From Clostridia bacterium (GTDB lineage Bacteria; Bacillota; Peptococcia; DRI-13; SM3-B62), in contig JAHDSQ010000007.1 in assembly GCA_018432615.1 (NCBI GenBank), positions 21,300 through 85,299 on the forward strand: 64,000 nt of DNA, read 5' to 3'. The notes beneath the pieces were generated by a model. That model did no database searches and was not told the DNA's origin. It saw nothing but the letters and a program-made list of their open reading frames with translations. How positions within the stretch are numbered: the first letter of the stretch is position 1; every line of letters starts with the position of its first letter. The position numbers were made by a program, and so were the translations under genes. This document shows positions 29,498 to 37,919 of this stretch, one piece after another.

Positions 29498-30322
29498 ATG
29501 GATAGAATTCATATTGAAGATGCCAAGTTATTCAAAGCCTTTTGTGATGAAAACCGCCTGCAGATATTGGAGACGTTGCGGGGTGGAGAGAAGTGTGCCT
29601 GTATCCTTTTGGAAAATTTAAACATCGGGCAATCCACATTGTCGTATCATATGAAGATTCTTTGTGATGCGGGCATCGTCGAAGGTCGCAGTGAGGGGAA
29701 ATGGACCCATTATTCCATCAGCGAAGAGGGGAGCAGGAAGGCAAAGGAGCGTTTAGAAGTACTGACTGCCGCAGAGGTATCAAAAGAGGATTGCTGTTGC
29801 TGTTTAAAAGCAGATAAAAAAGAGGTAATAGTGGATTTTCTCTATCTCGATTTAAATACTTGCGAACGTTGCATGACGACTGATTCAACCTTGAATGAAG
29901 CTCTTGCTGAATTATCAAACGTGCTGGATTCCCTTGGCTATGATATTGTTGTGAACCGAGTTAACATCACGTCCCGTGAAATTGCCCAAAAGCATCGTTT
30001 TTTGAGCTCGCCGACAATCCGTATAAATGGCCAAGATATTTGTGCGGATATCACAGAGAATAACTGCAAAGATTGCGGTGACCTGTGCGGCAGCGAGGTG
30101 GAATGCCGGGTTTTTGTTTATAACGGAGAGGAATATGACCAGCCGCCAAAGGCCATGATTATAGACGGTATCTTGAAAGTGCTGTATTCTGGGCAAGAGC
30201 CTATGAAAGAAACCTGCGAGGAAAAACCCTACACACTGCCGAAGAATTTAGAAAAATTCTTTGCTAGCAAAAACTCCTCCTGTTGTGAAAGGCAACCCTG
30301 TTGTGAGGAGGGTTGCCAGTAA
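29498..30322 (+). CDS. ArsR-type regulator fused to a cysteine-rich DUF2703 domain
   Basis: 274 residues. Residues 1-95 are an ArsR/SmtB winged helix (FCDENRLQILETLRGGEKCACIL, recognition helix STLSYHMKILCDAGIV); CAC sits where ArsR proteins have the CxC metalloid site. Then a CCCC cluster (about 107-110) and a DUF2703 domain (VDFLYLDLNTCERCMTT, SPTIRINGQDI, CKDCGDLCGSEVECR), with a second Cys cluster at the C terminus (CCERQPCCEEGC). About 20 cysteines suggest metal or metalloid sensing. ATG with GGGGTGA upstream. No arsenic-resistance genes are adjacent. The stop is one base from the convergent DUF362 stop. Confidence 0.82.
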   Translation: MDRIHIEDAKLFKAFCDENRLQILETLRGGEKCACILLENLNIGQSTLSYHMKILCDAGIVEGRSEGKWTHYSISEEGSRKAKERLEVLTAAEVSKEDCCCCLKADKKEVIVDFLYLDLNTCERCMTTDSTLNEALAELSNVLDSLGYDIVVNRVNITSREIAQKHRFLSSPTIRINGQDICADITENNCKDCGDLCGSEVECRVFVYNGEEYDQPPKAMIIDGILKVLYSGQEPMKETCEEKPYTLPKNLEKFFASKNSSCCERQPCCEEGCQ

Positions 30323-30323
30323 G

Positions 30324-31433
30324 TTACTCTACTTCAATTAACTCATATTCTTTTGTACCTATCCCGAGTTTCACGGCATGCTCAATGCAGACTTGCCAAT
30401 TTGTATCGGGGTGGGTATTTTTAAAGTGATCTTCATGTCCCGCCTTGACTTCATCAAGTACACTGCCTGGGATGATAGGCTGCTTATTCACTGCATCTGC
30501 GCAGGCCACATCTAATGCCACCGGGTCAAAGGAAGCGAACATTCCCACGTCAGGGGTGATTGGCAGGTCGTTTTCATTGTGGCAGTCACAATTGGGTGAG
30601 ACATCTATCACCAGACTGATATGGAAGTTTGGCTTATCCTTTATTACCGCCCAAGTGTATTCGGCAATTTTACAGTTCAGCATATCACAGGAAGCATCAA
30701 AGGGTACCTTTATAGCGTCCATCGGGCACATTCCGATACACCGGCCACAACCTACACATCTATCATAATCAATAATACATTTCCCATTATCTATCTTAAG
30801 GGCATTATGAGCACAGGCTTTCAAACACATGCCACAGCCGATGCATTTTTTGATCACGATCTTTGGTTTTCCGTCAGAGTGCATTTCCATTTTTCCTGCG
30901 CGGGAACCGCAGCCCATACCGATGTTTTTCATTGTTCCGCCGAAACCGGTGGTTTCATGTCCCTTAAAATGGGTTAACGATATAAGAACATCAGCCTCCA
31001 TAATGGCAGTGCCGATTTTTGCGTCTGTCACATATTCGCCGTTGATAGGAACGAGAGTCTCATCCCTACCTTTCAAACCGTCGCCGATAATGATGTGGCA
31101 GCCTGTGCTGAATGGGGAAAAGCCATTTTCATAAGCAGCCTCAATATGGTCTAAGGCGTCTTTGCGGCGGCCGACATAAAGGGTGTTGCAATCAGTGAGA
31201 AAAGGTTTACCGCCTAAAGACTTTATGACATCGGCAACCGTCTTCGCATAGTTAGGACGGAGATAAGCCAAATTGCCGGGTTCACCGAAGTGGATTTTTA
31301 TAGCGGCAAATTTCTTAAAAAAATCGATTTTCTCTATACCTGCTGTTCTAATGAGTTTTTCCAGTTTCATCTGTAAACTTACCTTAAAGGCTACCGTGCG
31401 CAGATTGGTGAAATATACTTTTGCTTTTGTCAT
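30324..31433 (-). CDS. DUF362 protein with two 4Fe-4S ferredoxin motifs
   Basis: About 369 residues. N-terminal DUF362 domain (KIHFGEPGNLAYLRPNYAKTVADVI, LTDCNTLYVGRRKDA, ISLTHFKGHETTGFGGTMKNIGMGCGSR), then two clusters CIGCGMCLKACAHN and CVGCGRCIGMCPMD (about 200-245) and a C-terminal part of DUF362. Cytoplasmic iron-sulfur protein; reaction unknown. ATG 31433 is chosen because AAGGGG lies 11 bases upstream; TTG 31442 is too close to it. A second partial 3' end exists at 29241-29276. Confidence 0.88.
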   Translation of the reverse strand: MTKAKVYFTNLRTVAFKVSLQMKLEKLIRTAGIEKIDFFKKFAAIKIHFGEPGNLAYLRPNYAKTVADVIKSLGGKPFLTDCNTLYVGRRKDALDHIEAAYENGFSPFSTGCHIIIGDGLKGRDETLVPINGEYVTDAKIGTAIMEADVLISLTHFKGHETTGFGGTMKNIGMGCGSRAGKMEMHSDGKPKIVIKKCIGCGMCLKACAHNALKIDNGKCIIDYDRCVGCGRCIGMCPMDAIKVPFDASCDMLNCKIAEYTWAVIKDKPNFHISLVIDVSPNCDCHNENDLPITPDVGMFASFDPVALDVACADAVNKQPIIPGSVLDEVKAGHEDHFKNTHPDTNWQVCIEHAVKLGIGTKEYELIEVE

Positions 31434-31638
31434 GACTATCAACCCCTTTCCTTGCGGTTATTATATTACACGTTTATGTGTGCGGTAAAGAAAAACATGG
31501 GAAAGAATACGGACCTTCGGCTCCTCGCTATAAATATTCAAAAAATTTGGGTATGATACTAAAATTTACCTGGACAAGATGAAATCATATTGTTAGAATT
31601 GACTGTATAAGCATTATATTTAGGAGGAGGGAAATAAA

Positions 31639-32793
31639 TTGCACAATCCATTACATACAGTATCGGCAGGGAAAAGCAGGCCTAAGCGGATGGTTCTTCT
31701 GACTGCATTGATATGTATCCTGATGATGGTTTTTGCTATGCCGGTTTTAGCCGGACCTTATGACAGCGGTGGGGGAGGCACAGTAGATACGCCCCAAGTG
31801 ATTGAACCGGTCGGGGATACTGTCATAAGTGGCGAGGCGACAACAGACGATGACGTTGAGTTGGAAAACAATCTCAGCACTACCGGAACAGCTACCGTAA
31901 CCTTAGCAGACAAAGACGTACCGGAGGCGGAAATCAGCACCGGGATTGTCAATGGCTTGGCGGAGAATGATATTCCTCTCGTCATAGAGAATGAAGGAGT
32001 ATCGCTGGAATTTACCGGGCAAGCCCTTTTGACATCGAAGGTCACCCAGGCCGTGGCTACCGAAAAGGCTACGGTGAAAATAGGGGCGAAGGTTGTTACG
32101 ACCGCTGAAAAAGAGGCTATCATGTCGAAGGCTGGTTTAGGAGAAAGTACCGGAATTTTCGAAGTGGGCGGCAAGGTCGTTGATCTGACCGCCAGCCTGA
32201 ATGATGGCTCAACCAGCGAATCAATATCAAGCTTCAACGAACCGGTAGCCGTCACAATTGATCTGTCTGATCTGAATTTGACAGCTGCACAAATCCAGCA
32301 GTTAACTGCCACCAGGATGGAAAAAGATGCTGACGGAAACTATGTTCCCGTGGTCTTGGGTGGGACCTATAATGCCACGACGAAAAAGTTTACCTTCTAC
32401 ACAGAAAAGTTCAGTATTTATACAGTCGTTAGGAAAGAAGGACTTGTTAACATCTCCATGGTGATTGACAGCGCCAACACCGTTTTAAACGGTACCGGCA
32501 AGGCGATAGATGCCCCGCCGACAATCGTTGAAAATCGGACAATGGTGCCCTTACGCTATGTTGCCGAGGCTCTGGGTGTTGAGGTGGAATGGGTAGAAAG
32601 TACTCAGACCGTTGTCATGAATCAGGGCGGGAAACAGCTTTCCTTCGCCATAGGCAAGATAACACCGGGAATGGATGTGCCGGCCATGATTGTCAATAGC
32701 CGCACATTAGTGCCAATAAGGTATATAAGCGAATCCTTCGGAGCTAAAGTAAACTGGATTCCTTCAACCCGGACTGTACAAGTATTTAAGTAG
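31639..32793 (+). CDS. Secreted stalk-domain protein
   Basis: 384 residues. Signal peptide (KRMVLLTALICILMMVFAMPVLAG, cleavage about residue 38), a Thr/Val-rich beta-type region (about 45-265, unrecognised), and a C-terminal copper-amine-oxidase-N/stalk domain: VENRTMVPLRYVAEALGVEVEWVES and VNSRTLVPIRYISESFGAKVNW. Likely exported and wall-associated. TTG start with GGAGGAGG nine bases upstream. Lies just upstream of the polysaccharide locus but ends at its own hairpin. Confidence 0.85.
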   Translation: MHNPLHTVSAGKSRPKRMVLLTALICILMMVFAMPVLAGPYDSGGGGTVDTPQVIEPVGDTVISGEATTDDDVELENNLSTTGTATVTLADKDVPEAEISTGIVNGLAENDIPLVIENEGVSLEFTGQALLTSKVTQAVATEKATVKIGAKVVTTAEKEAIMSKAGLGESTGIFEVGGKVVDLTASLNDGSTSESISSFNEPVAVTIDLSDLNLTAAQIQQLTATRMEKDADGNYVPVVLGGTYNATTKKFTFYTEKFSIYTVVRKEGLVNISMVIDSANTVLNGTGKAIDAPPTIVENRTMVPLRYVAEALGVEVEWVESTQTVVMNQGGKQLSFAIGKITPGMDVPAMIVNSRTLVPIRYISESFGAKVNWIPSTRTVQVFK

Positions 32794-32829
32794 AGAACAG
32801 CAAGACTAACAAGGACAGAGCATATACGG

Positions 32830-32858
32830 GAGGAGTATCCAGCCGGATACTCCTCTTT
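32830..32858 (+). terminator. Hairpin after the second stalk-domain gene
   Basis: Perfect 11-bp stem GAGGAGTATCC (32830-32840) / GGATACTCCTC (32845-32855) with loop AGCC, followed by only TTT, so termination is probably partial. Confidence 0.55.
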
Positions 32859-32896
32859 GTACAAACATAGCTTGCCATCTTGCAAGCTGTTACGGG

Positions 32897-35233
32897 GTGA
32901 TTAGGATAAATCCTCTACCAATACCACAGGAAGAAAAGAAAGAACAGCCTATCCTACAAGCCCTGTTGTTTTGGGGTTTGGGGGTTTTATTGATAGTGGC
33001 TCCGCTTTTGCGGGGACTCTACTATTACCTGGAGTTCACCCAGGCGCAGATGTACCTGGGGGCCATATTTATTTTTTACGGTTGCCGGTGTTTCTTGCGG
33101 CGGGAGAAGCAACTTAGTATAGGTTGGTTGGAAATCTTACTCTTTATCTATATAGTCTTTAACATTCTCAGTCTCTTGACGGCCGTGCACATCAAGGATG
33201 CTGTTTTCGGCACTTTCAAGGCTTTGAACTATGTGATTATCTTTTTCCTTGTCCGGGATCTGACCCGGGAATTATCCTGGCGCAACCGGTTGGTGGTGCT
33301 TCTGTTCATCAGTAGCGTGGTTGCTTCGGTAGCGGCATTTTTAGTAGAATTGGAACTGATATCTTTAGCTACACTTACTGTTGATGCCAATTGGGCTTTC
33401 TCTACACTGGAATATGTGAACGCTTACGCCGCTTTTGCCGCCGTGGGAGTACTACTCGGCCTGGGGTTGGCCGGATATTTCCGTTCCATATTGGCCAAAG
33501 CCCTGCTCGGAATGGGTATTTACCTTAATACCTTCGGCGTTATCATCAGTATGTCACGCGGTACCTGGATTTTGCTCGGTTTGCTCCTTGTGACTTATCT
33601 TTTACTTAAGGGGAGCAAGGGTTTTTGGAAGTCCTTCTATTTTTCTGCACTCATAATATTTACTGTCGTTTTCACCAGTAAGGAATATTTGGAGGCACTC
33701 TCAGCCGGCGAATTGCAAACAGCGCAAAATTGGCTGCTAATTGGTCTTGTTTTGACCGGATTGGGGACAGCTTTTGTCTTTTGGGTGCCCCGGCTTCTTA
33801 CACAGATCCGTCTCAAGCGACACTATAGCCTTGTGCTACCCTGGGTTTTTGCCTTGGGAGTCGCAATCGTAGGCCTAGCCTACTTCAGCTATGTGGCTGA
33901 TGTTTATCCCACCGGAGGCGGCCGCATCGTATCCGGCAACGTAATCACAACCCTTGAAAGCATAGGCGGGCAAGACAACAGCTATCAAGCCCGCTTAGAG
34001 ATGAGCAAGCTTGCCGGGCAGATGGTTATGGACAGGCCTTTGACCGGTGCAGGCGGCGGAGGTTGGAACGCCCTTTATCATCAATACCAGGATAAATTTT
34101 ACTGGTCCAGCGAGGTGCATAACCATTACCTCCAAATAGGGATAGAAAACGGCATACTGGGCATGTTAGCCTATCTGGCCTTCTGGCTGGGCTTAATAGC
34201 CATCACCGCACGGTACTTCTACAAACGCCGGGGACAGACCTCCTGGCCCTTGGGCTTAAGCGTAGGCTTGGCGTCGTTGCTGTTGCTTTTGCACAGTGCA
34301 ATGGATTTTGAACTCTCACTGCCGGCTGTTGCCTTAACCCTCTGGGTTCTTGGTGCCATGCTGAGCAACCAGGTGATAAAAAAAAGGAAAGTCATCAAAA
34401 ACATCAAAATACCAACATTATCCGTCATAATCCTTCTTGCCCTCTGTGGTTTGACCTCCTTGGGGTTGGGGTATCGTGAACATCAAGCTCAAGCTCTTGT
34501 ACAAGAGGGTGCTCGAGAGCTAGTTGCCGGGAACTACCCACAAGCCTTGGAACATTATGAAAAGGCCTTTGCCTTATCCCCTTACACGGGAGAAACGGCG
34601 GCGAACCTTGCACAATTGCACGGCTATACATATTACAAAACGAAGAACGAAGAAAACAAAACAAAAGCTGTCGAATACGCTCAAAGTTCCGTCAAATTGA
34701 CTCCAAGCTATATCCCCGGCAGCCAAAAGGTTGCTCAAACCTATTGGTTCATTGGAGATAAGGAAGGACGACTCCTGGAACAGGAGCGGCTTACGAAAGT
34801 TGCTCCTAAAATGGTTGAGGCCTGGTCGGCGCTGTCCCAGAGTTACCTGGATAATGGTCTTGCCTTCCTCAGACAACAAGATGTCACCAAAGCCAGGGAG
34901 AAACTGGAGAAGGTTCTCAATGCCATGGACACCGTGCAGGAAAACTATGTTATAGCAAAAGAATACTACATAATGAGGCCTACACCGCAGCTCTACTTGT
35001 CGGCCGGACAGGCTGCTTTGCTACTCGGTCACAAAGAAACAGCGCAAGAATACCTTGAACAAGCCTTCAGGTATAAAGAGACGAAAGAGACAGCCGGCCT
35101 TTGGCTGAGCGTGGCTTTTGAAAACAGTGATGAGAAGAAAAGCGCTAACTACTTTAAACAGTATGTTAATGAAAATGCGGCGAATCTGGTTGCATACGAA
35201 AAAATAAAAGAATGGTATCTTACCCTTAACTAA
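32897..35233 (+). CDS. O-antigen ligase/polymerase-like membrane protein with C-terminal TPR domain
   Basis: 778 residues. About 12 hydrophobic segments (residues 15-500) with the Wzy_C/O-antigen ligase loop: ITTLESIGGQDNSYQARLEM and the conserved GAGGGGWNALYHQYQ..VHNHYLQIGIENGILGM (about 380-425). Then soluble TPR-like repeats (about 535-778). Members join or polymerise lipid-linked glycans outside the membrane. GTG 32897 is the first start after the stop; the ribosome site is weak. First gene of the left half of the polysaccharide locus, followed at 14 bp by the tyrosine kinase. Confidence 0.85.
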   Translation: MIRINPLPIPQEEKKEQPILQALLFWGLGVLLIVAPLLRGLYYYLEFTQAQMYLGAIFIFYGCRCFLRREKQLSIGWLEILLFIYIVFNILSLLTAVHIKDAVFGTFKALNYVIIFFLVRDLTRELSWRNRLVVLLFISSVVASVAAFLVELELISLATLTVDANWAFSTLEYVNAYAAFAAVGVLLGLGLAGYFRSILAKALLGMGIYLNTFGVIISMSRGTWILLGLLLVTYLLLKGSKGFWKSFYFSALIIFTVVFTSKEYLEALSAGELQTAQNWLLIGLVLTGLGTAFVFWVPRLLTQIRLKRHYSLVLPWVFALGVAIVGLAYFSYVADVYPTGGGRIVSGNVITTLESIGGQDNSYQARLEMSKLAGQMVMDRPLTGAGGGGWNALYHQYQDKFYWSSEVHNHYLQIGIENGILGMLAYLAFWLGLIAITARYFYKRRGQTSWPLGLSVGLASLLLLLHSAMDFELSLPAVALTLWVLGAMLSNQVIKKRKVIKNIKIPTLSVIILLALCGLTSLGLGYREHQAQALVQEGARELVAGNYPQALEHYEKAFALSPYTGETAANLAQLHGYTYYKTKNEENKTKAVEYAQSSVKLTPSYIPGSQKVAQTYWFIGDKEGRLLEQERLTKVAPKMVEAWSALSQSYLDNGLAFLRQQDVTKAREKLEKVLNAMDTVQENYVIAKEYYIMRPTPQLYLSAGQAALLLGHKETAQEYLEQAFRYKETKETAGLWLSVAFENSDEKKSANYFKQYVNENAANLVAYEKIKEWYLTLN

Positions 35234-35247
35234 CGAGGAGGTTGTCC

Positions 35248-37248
35248 ATGGAACGGGAATTGGAAACACGACAGGAGACAGTGGAGCTTGACCTGCAGGA
35301 TATTTTGGGAGTACTTAACAAGTGGAAGGTAATGATAGTAATCATCACCTTGGTTGCAATTTTAGTGGCAGGGATTCTATCCTTCTTTATACTTCCACCG
35401 ATTTACGAGGCCCAGACAACGCTCCTAGTGGTGCAGGGTGAAGATAAAAAAGCCGCCAGCGTAAGTACTGATGATCTGGAATCATTGATTAGCGATATTT
35501 CGCAGCTGCCAGCCATGACTATCAAGACCTATGTGGAACAGGTGAAAAACCCGGTCCTCTTGGGAGAAGTGGTCAAAAAGCTGGAATTAGAGACTCTGAA
35601 CTATACATATTCGACCCTGGAAAAAATGGTCGAAGCTACATCTATCCAGGACACCAACCTGATCAAGGTGACAGTGCAGAACACCGATCCCAGATTGGCC
35701 CTGTCCATTGGTGAAACCTTGACGGAAGAGTTTTTGGACAGTATCTCAAAGAACAACCAGATGCAGATGAGCAAGTCGGTTCAACTCTTAGAGGAGCAAG
35801 CGGCTCTTGTCAGCGCTCAGCTTGAAGAACAAAGAGCCCTCTTGCGGGAATTTGAGTCCCGCCCCAACAGCGTCGCCTACATGCAGCAGCAGCAGGAAGG
35901 GTACATGCAGGAACTTACCACTTACCGCAGCAGCTACAATGAGACTAATATCGCCTGTCGGCAGTTGGAAACCGGGATCCGCGAGCTGGAATCCCAGCTT
36001 GCAGCCACATCCAAGAACCTGGAGGATGGGCAGCCCAATCCCCTCTACCAGAGCTTGACAGAGAAATTATCTGCTAAGAAGCTGGAATTGGCCGAAAGAA
36101 GGACCCAGCTTGCCACCACCTCCGAGTATATTCTCAATCTAGAGAAGAAGCTGGATTCTTTGCAAATCCAACTCACCGATAAAAGAGCGGAAGCCGACCT
36201 TTTGTATGATAAGGTAGAAGAATTAGAAAAGACTAATCAACTCCTGACAGAAAAGATAACCCAGACCCAAATCAGTCAGTCGGTCAGCCTGGGAGATACC
36301 AGTCTTTTGATTATTTCCCCGGCCACAGTCTCTAGCAGTCCTGTGAAGCCAAACAAGAAGCTGAATATTGCTATTGCAGCGGTGCTTGGCTTGATGCTGG
36401 CAGTTGCCTTGTCCTTCGTTTTGGAGATGCTGGATAACAGGATTAATACGAGGAAGGATGTTGAAAAATATCTGCAGTTGTCGGTGCTGGGGGAAATCCC
36501 GATTTTTTCTGAATCCAACGGACACCTTTCCAGACAAAATAAAAATGGGAAGAAAAAAGGCAAGAAAAAGTTGCTGCGCGTACCGCTGATTACCTACGAG
36601 AATTCCAAATCTCCGGAAGCCGAGGCTATCAAGGTTTTGCGGACAAACCTGCAGTTTGTGGGTGTAGACAAACCCATGAAAACGATTCTCTTTACCAGCA
36701 CCGGACCGGATGAAGGAAAATCCCTCGTCCTGGCCAATTTAGCCGTCGCCCTCGGGCAGACGGAAAAAAGGGTCCTGGTGATTGATTGCGATTTGCGTTT
36801 GCCTGTACAGCACAAGATTTTCAATACATCGAACATGACCGGTGTTACAAACACCTTTGCGGAAGAAGGATCGTACGGACAGTACATTCAGAAGACCCAA
36901 ACCGAAGGAGTCGACCTCCTGGCAGCCGGGCCTATCCCGCCTAATCCTTCTGAACTTTTAGGATCGGAACGCTTTACCAAGCTTTTAGGTGAATTGAAGG
37001 AAGAATACGACTATATCCTGGTCGATGCGCCTCCAGTGCTGGCAGTGACCGATGCCAGCTTGCTATCTACCAAAGCCGACGGAGTTATCACCGTTGTCCT
37101 ATCCGGACAAACCCAAATCAACCGGGCTAAAGAGGCCAAAGAACAGCTTGTCAGAAGCAAAGCCCATCTTGTAGGGGTAATCCTCAACGGAGTAGAACGC
37201 AGCAAAGGAGAAAATTACTACTATTACTACTATCGGGGTGACGAATAA
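35248..37248 (+). CDS. Bacterial tyrosine kinase fused to Wzz-type chain-length domain
   Basis: About 666 residues. N-terminal Wzz domain between two membrane helices (VMIVIITLVAILVAGILSFF near 30 and an AAVLGLMLAVALSFVLEM helix near 385), long coiled coils between, then a BY-kinase domain with Walker A STGPDEGKS (near 485), A' VLVIDCDLR and B YILVDAPPV. The C terminus has the autophosphorylated Tyr cluster (NYYYYYYRGDE). Controls polymer length and export with the phosphatase encoded next. ATG 35248 has AGGAGG six bases upstream. Confidence 0.93.
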   Translation: MERELETRQETVELDLQDILGVLNKWKVMIVIITLVAILVAGILSFFILPPIYEAQTTLLVVQGEDKKAASVSTDDLESLISDISQLPAMTIKTYVEQVKNPVLLGEVVKKLELETLNYTYSTLEKMVEATSIQDTNLIKVTVQNTDPRLALSIGETLTEEFLDSISKNNQMQMSKSVQLLEEQAALVSAQLEEQRALLREFESRPNSVAYMQQQQEGYMQELTTYRSSYNETNIACRQLETGIRELESQLAATSKNLEDGQPNPLYQSLTEKLSAKKLELAERRTQLATTSEYILNLEKKLDSLQIQLTDKRAEADLLYDKVEELEKTNQLLTEKITQTQISQSVSLGDTSLLIISPATVSSSPVKPNKKLNIAIAAVLGLMLAVALSFVLEMLDNRINTRKDVEKYLQLSVLGEIPIFSESNGHLSRQNKNGKKKGKKKLLRVPLITYENSKSPEAEAIKVLRTNLQFVGVDKPMKTILFTSTGPDEGKSLVLANLAVALGQTEKRVLVIDCDLRLPVQHKIFNTSNMTGVTNTFAEEGSYGQYIQKTQTEGVDLLAAGPIPPNPSELLGSERFTKLLGELKEEYDYILVDAPPVLAVTDASLLSTKADGVITVVLSGQTQINRAKEAKEQLVRSKAHLVGVILNGVERSKGENYYYYYYRGDE

Positions 37249-37249
37249 A

Positions 37250-37882
37250 TTGTCAAACGTGGATTATCACAGTCACATCTTGCCGCAATTGGACGATGGC
37301 TCAGAAAGCTTGGAAGAATCCCTACAGATGGCCAAAGCGGCAGTCGAGGTTGGATTTGAGACCGTAATTGCAACCCCTCATTACGAGACCTATTACTACA
37401 AAAACGATCGGGAAATCGTCCTGCAGGCAGTCGCTGTCTTTCAAAAGGCGGTAGGCGAAGCGGGTATCCCTCTTACTATTGAACCCGGCTCGGAGGTCAT
37501 GCTTGGTCCTGAGATTCCTGATTTGTTGGCCGAGAATAAGTTAATGACTATGCAGGACAAGAAGACACACTTGCTTGTGGAGTTGCCCGTTAGTACCTGT
37601 CCCCTTTGGGTAGACGATGTGATCTATAGATTACAGCTTCAAGGGATAACACTAATCCTGGCTCATCCCGAGCGCTATTTATGGCTCGGAAGAGATTTGG
37701 AATGGCTGATAGCCAAAAGAGAAAATGGCATGCAGCTGCAAGGAAATATCGGTAGTCTTAAAGGAAAGTACGGACATGGTGTCCAGACCCGGATAGAGCA
37801 GTTATATAGACATGGATTGATTGACCTGTGGGGGAGTGATGCTCACTCCGTGAGGGGTTATCAAATTATTACTGCCCCCTAA
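37250..37882 (+). CDS. CpsB/YwqE-type PHP tyrosine phosphatase (short C terminus)
   Basis: About 210 residues. Metal-dependent PHP phosphatase that dephosphorylates the BY-kinase. Motifs: VDYHSHILPQLDDG, TPHYETYYY, LAHPERY and WGSDAHSVRG all present, so the metal centre looks complete. Family members have about 35-40 residues after the SDAH motif; here only a dozen remain, so the last helix is missing. GGGGTG in the kinase's last codons is correctly spaced for TTG 37250; GTG 37238 is an alternative with overlap. Confidence 0.85.
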   Translation: MSNVDYHSHILPQLDDGSESLEESLQMAKAAVEVGFETVIATPHYETYYYKNDREIVLQAVAVFQKAVGEAGIPLTIEPGSEVMLGPEIPDLLAENKLMTMQDKKTHLLVELPVSTCPLWVDDVIYRLQLQGITLILAHPERYLWLGRDLEWLIAKRENGMQLQGNIGSLKGKYGHGVQTRIEQLYRHGLIDLWGSDAHSVRGYQIITAP

Positions 37883-37919
37883 AGTTTACTGGCGTACCTA
37901 TTGAAAGAAGGTGAAGAAA

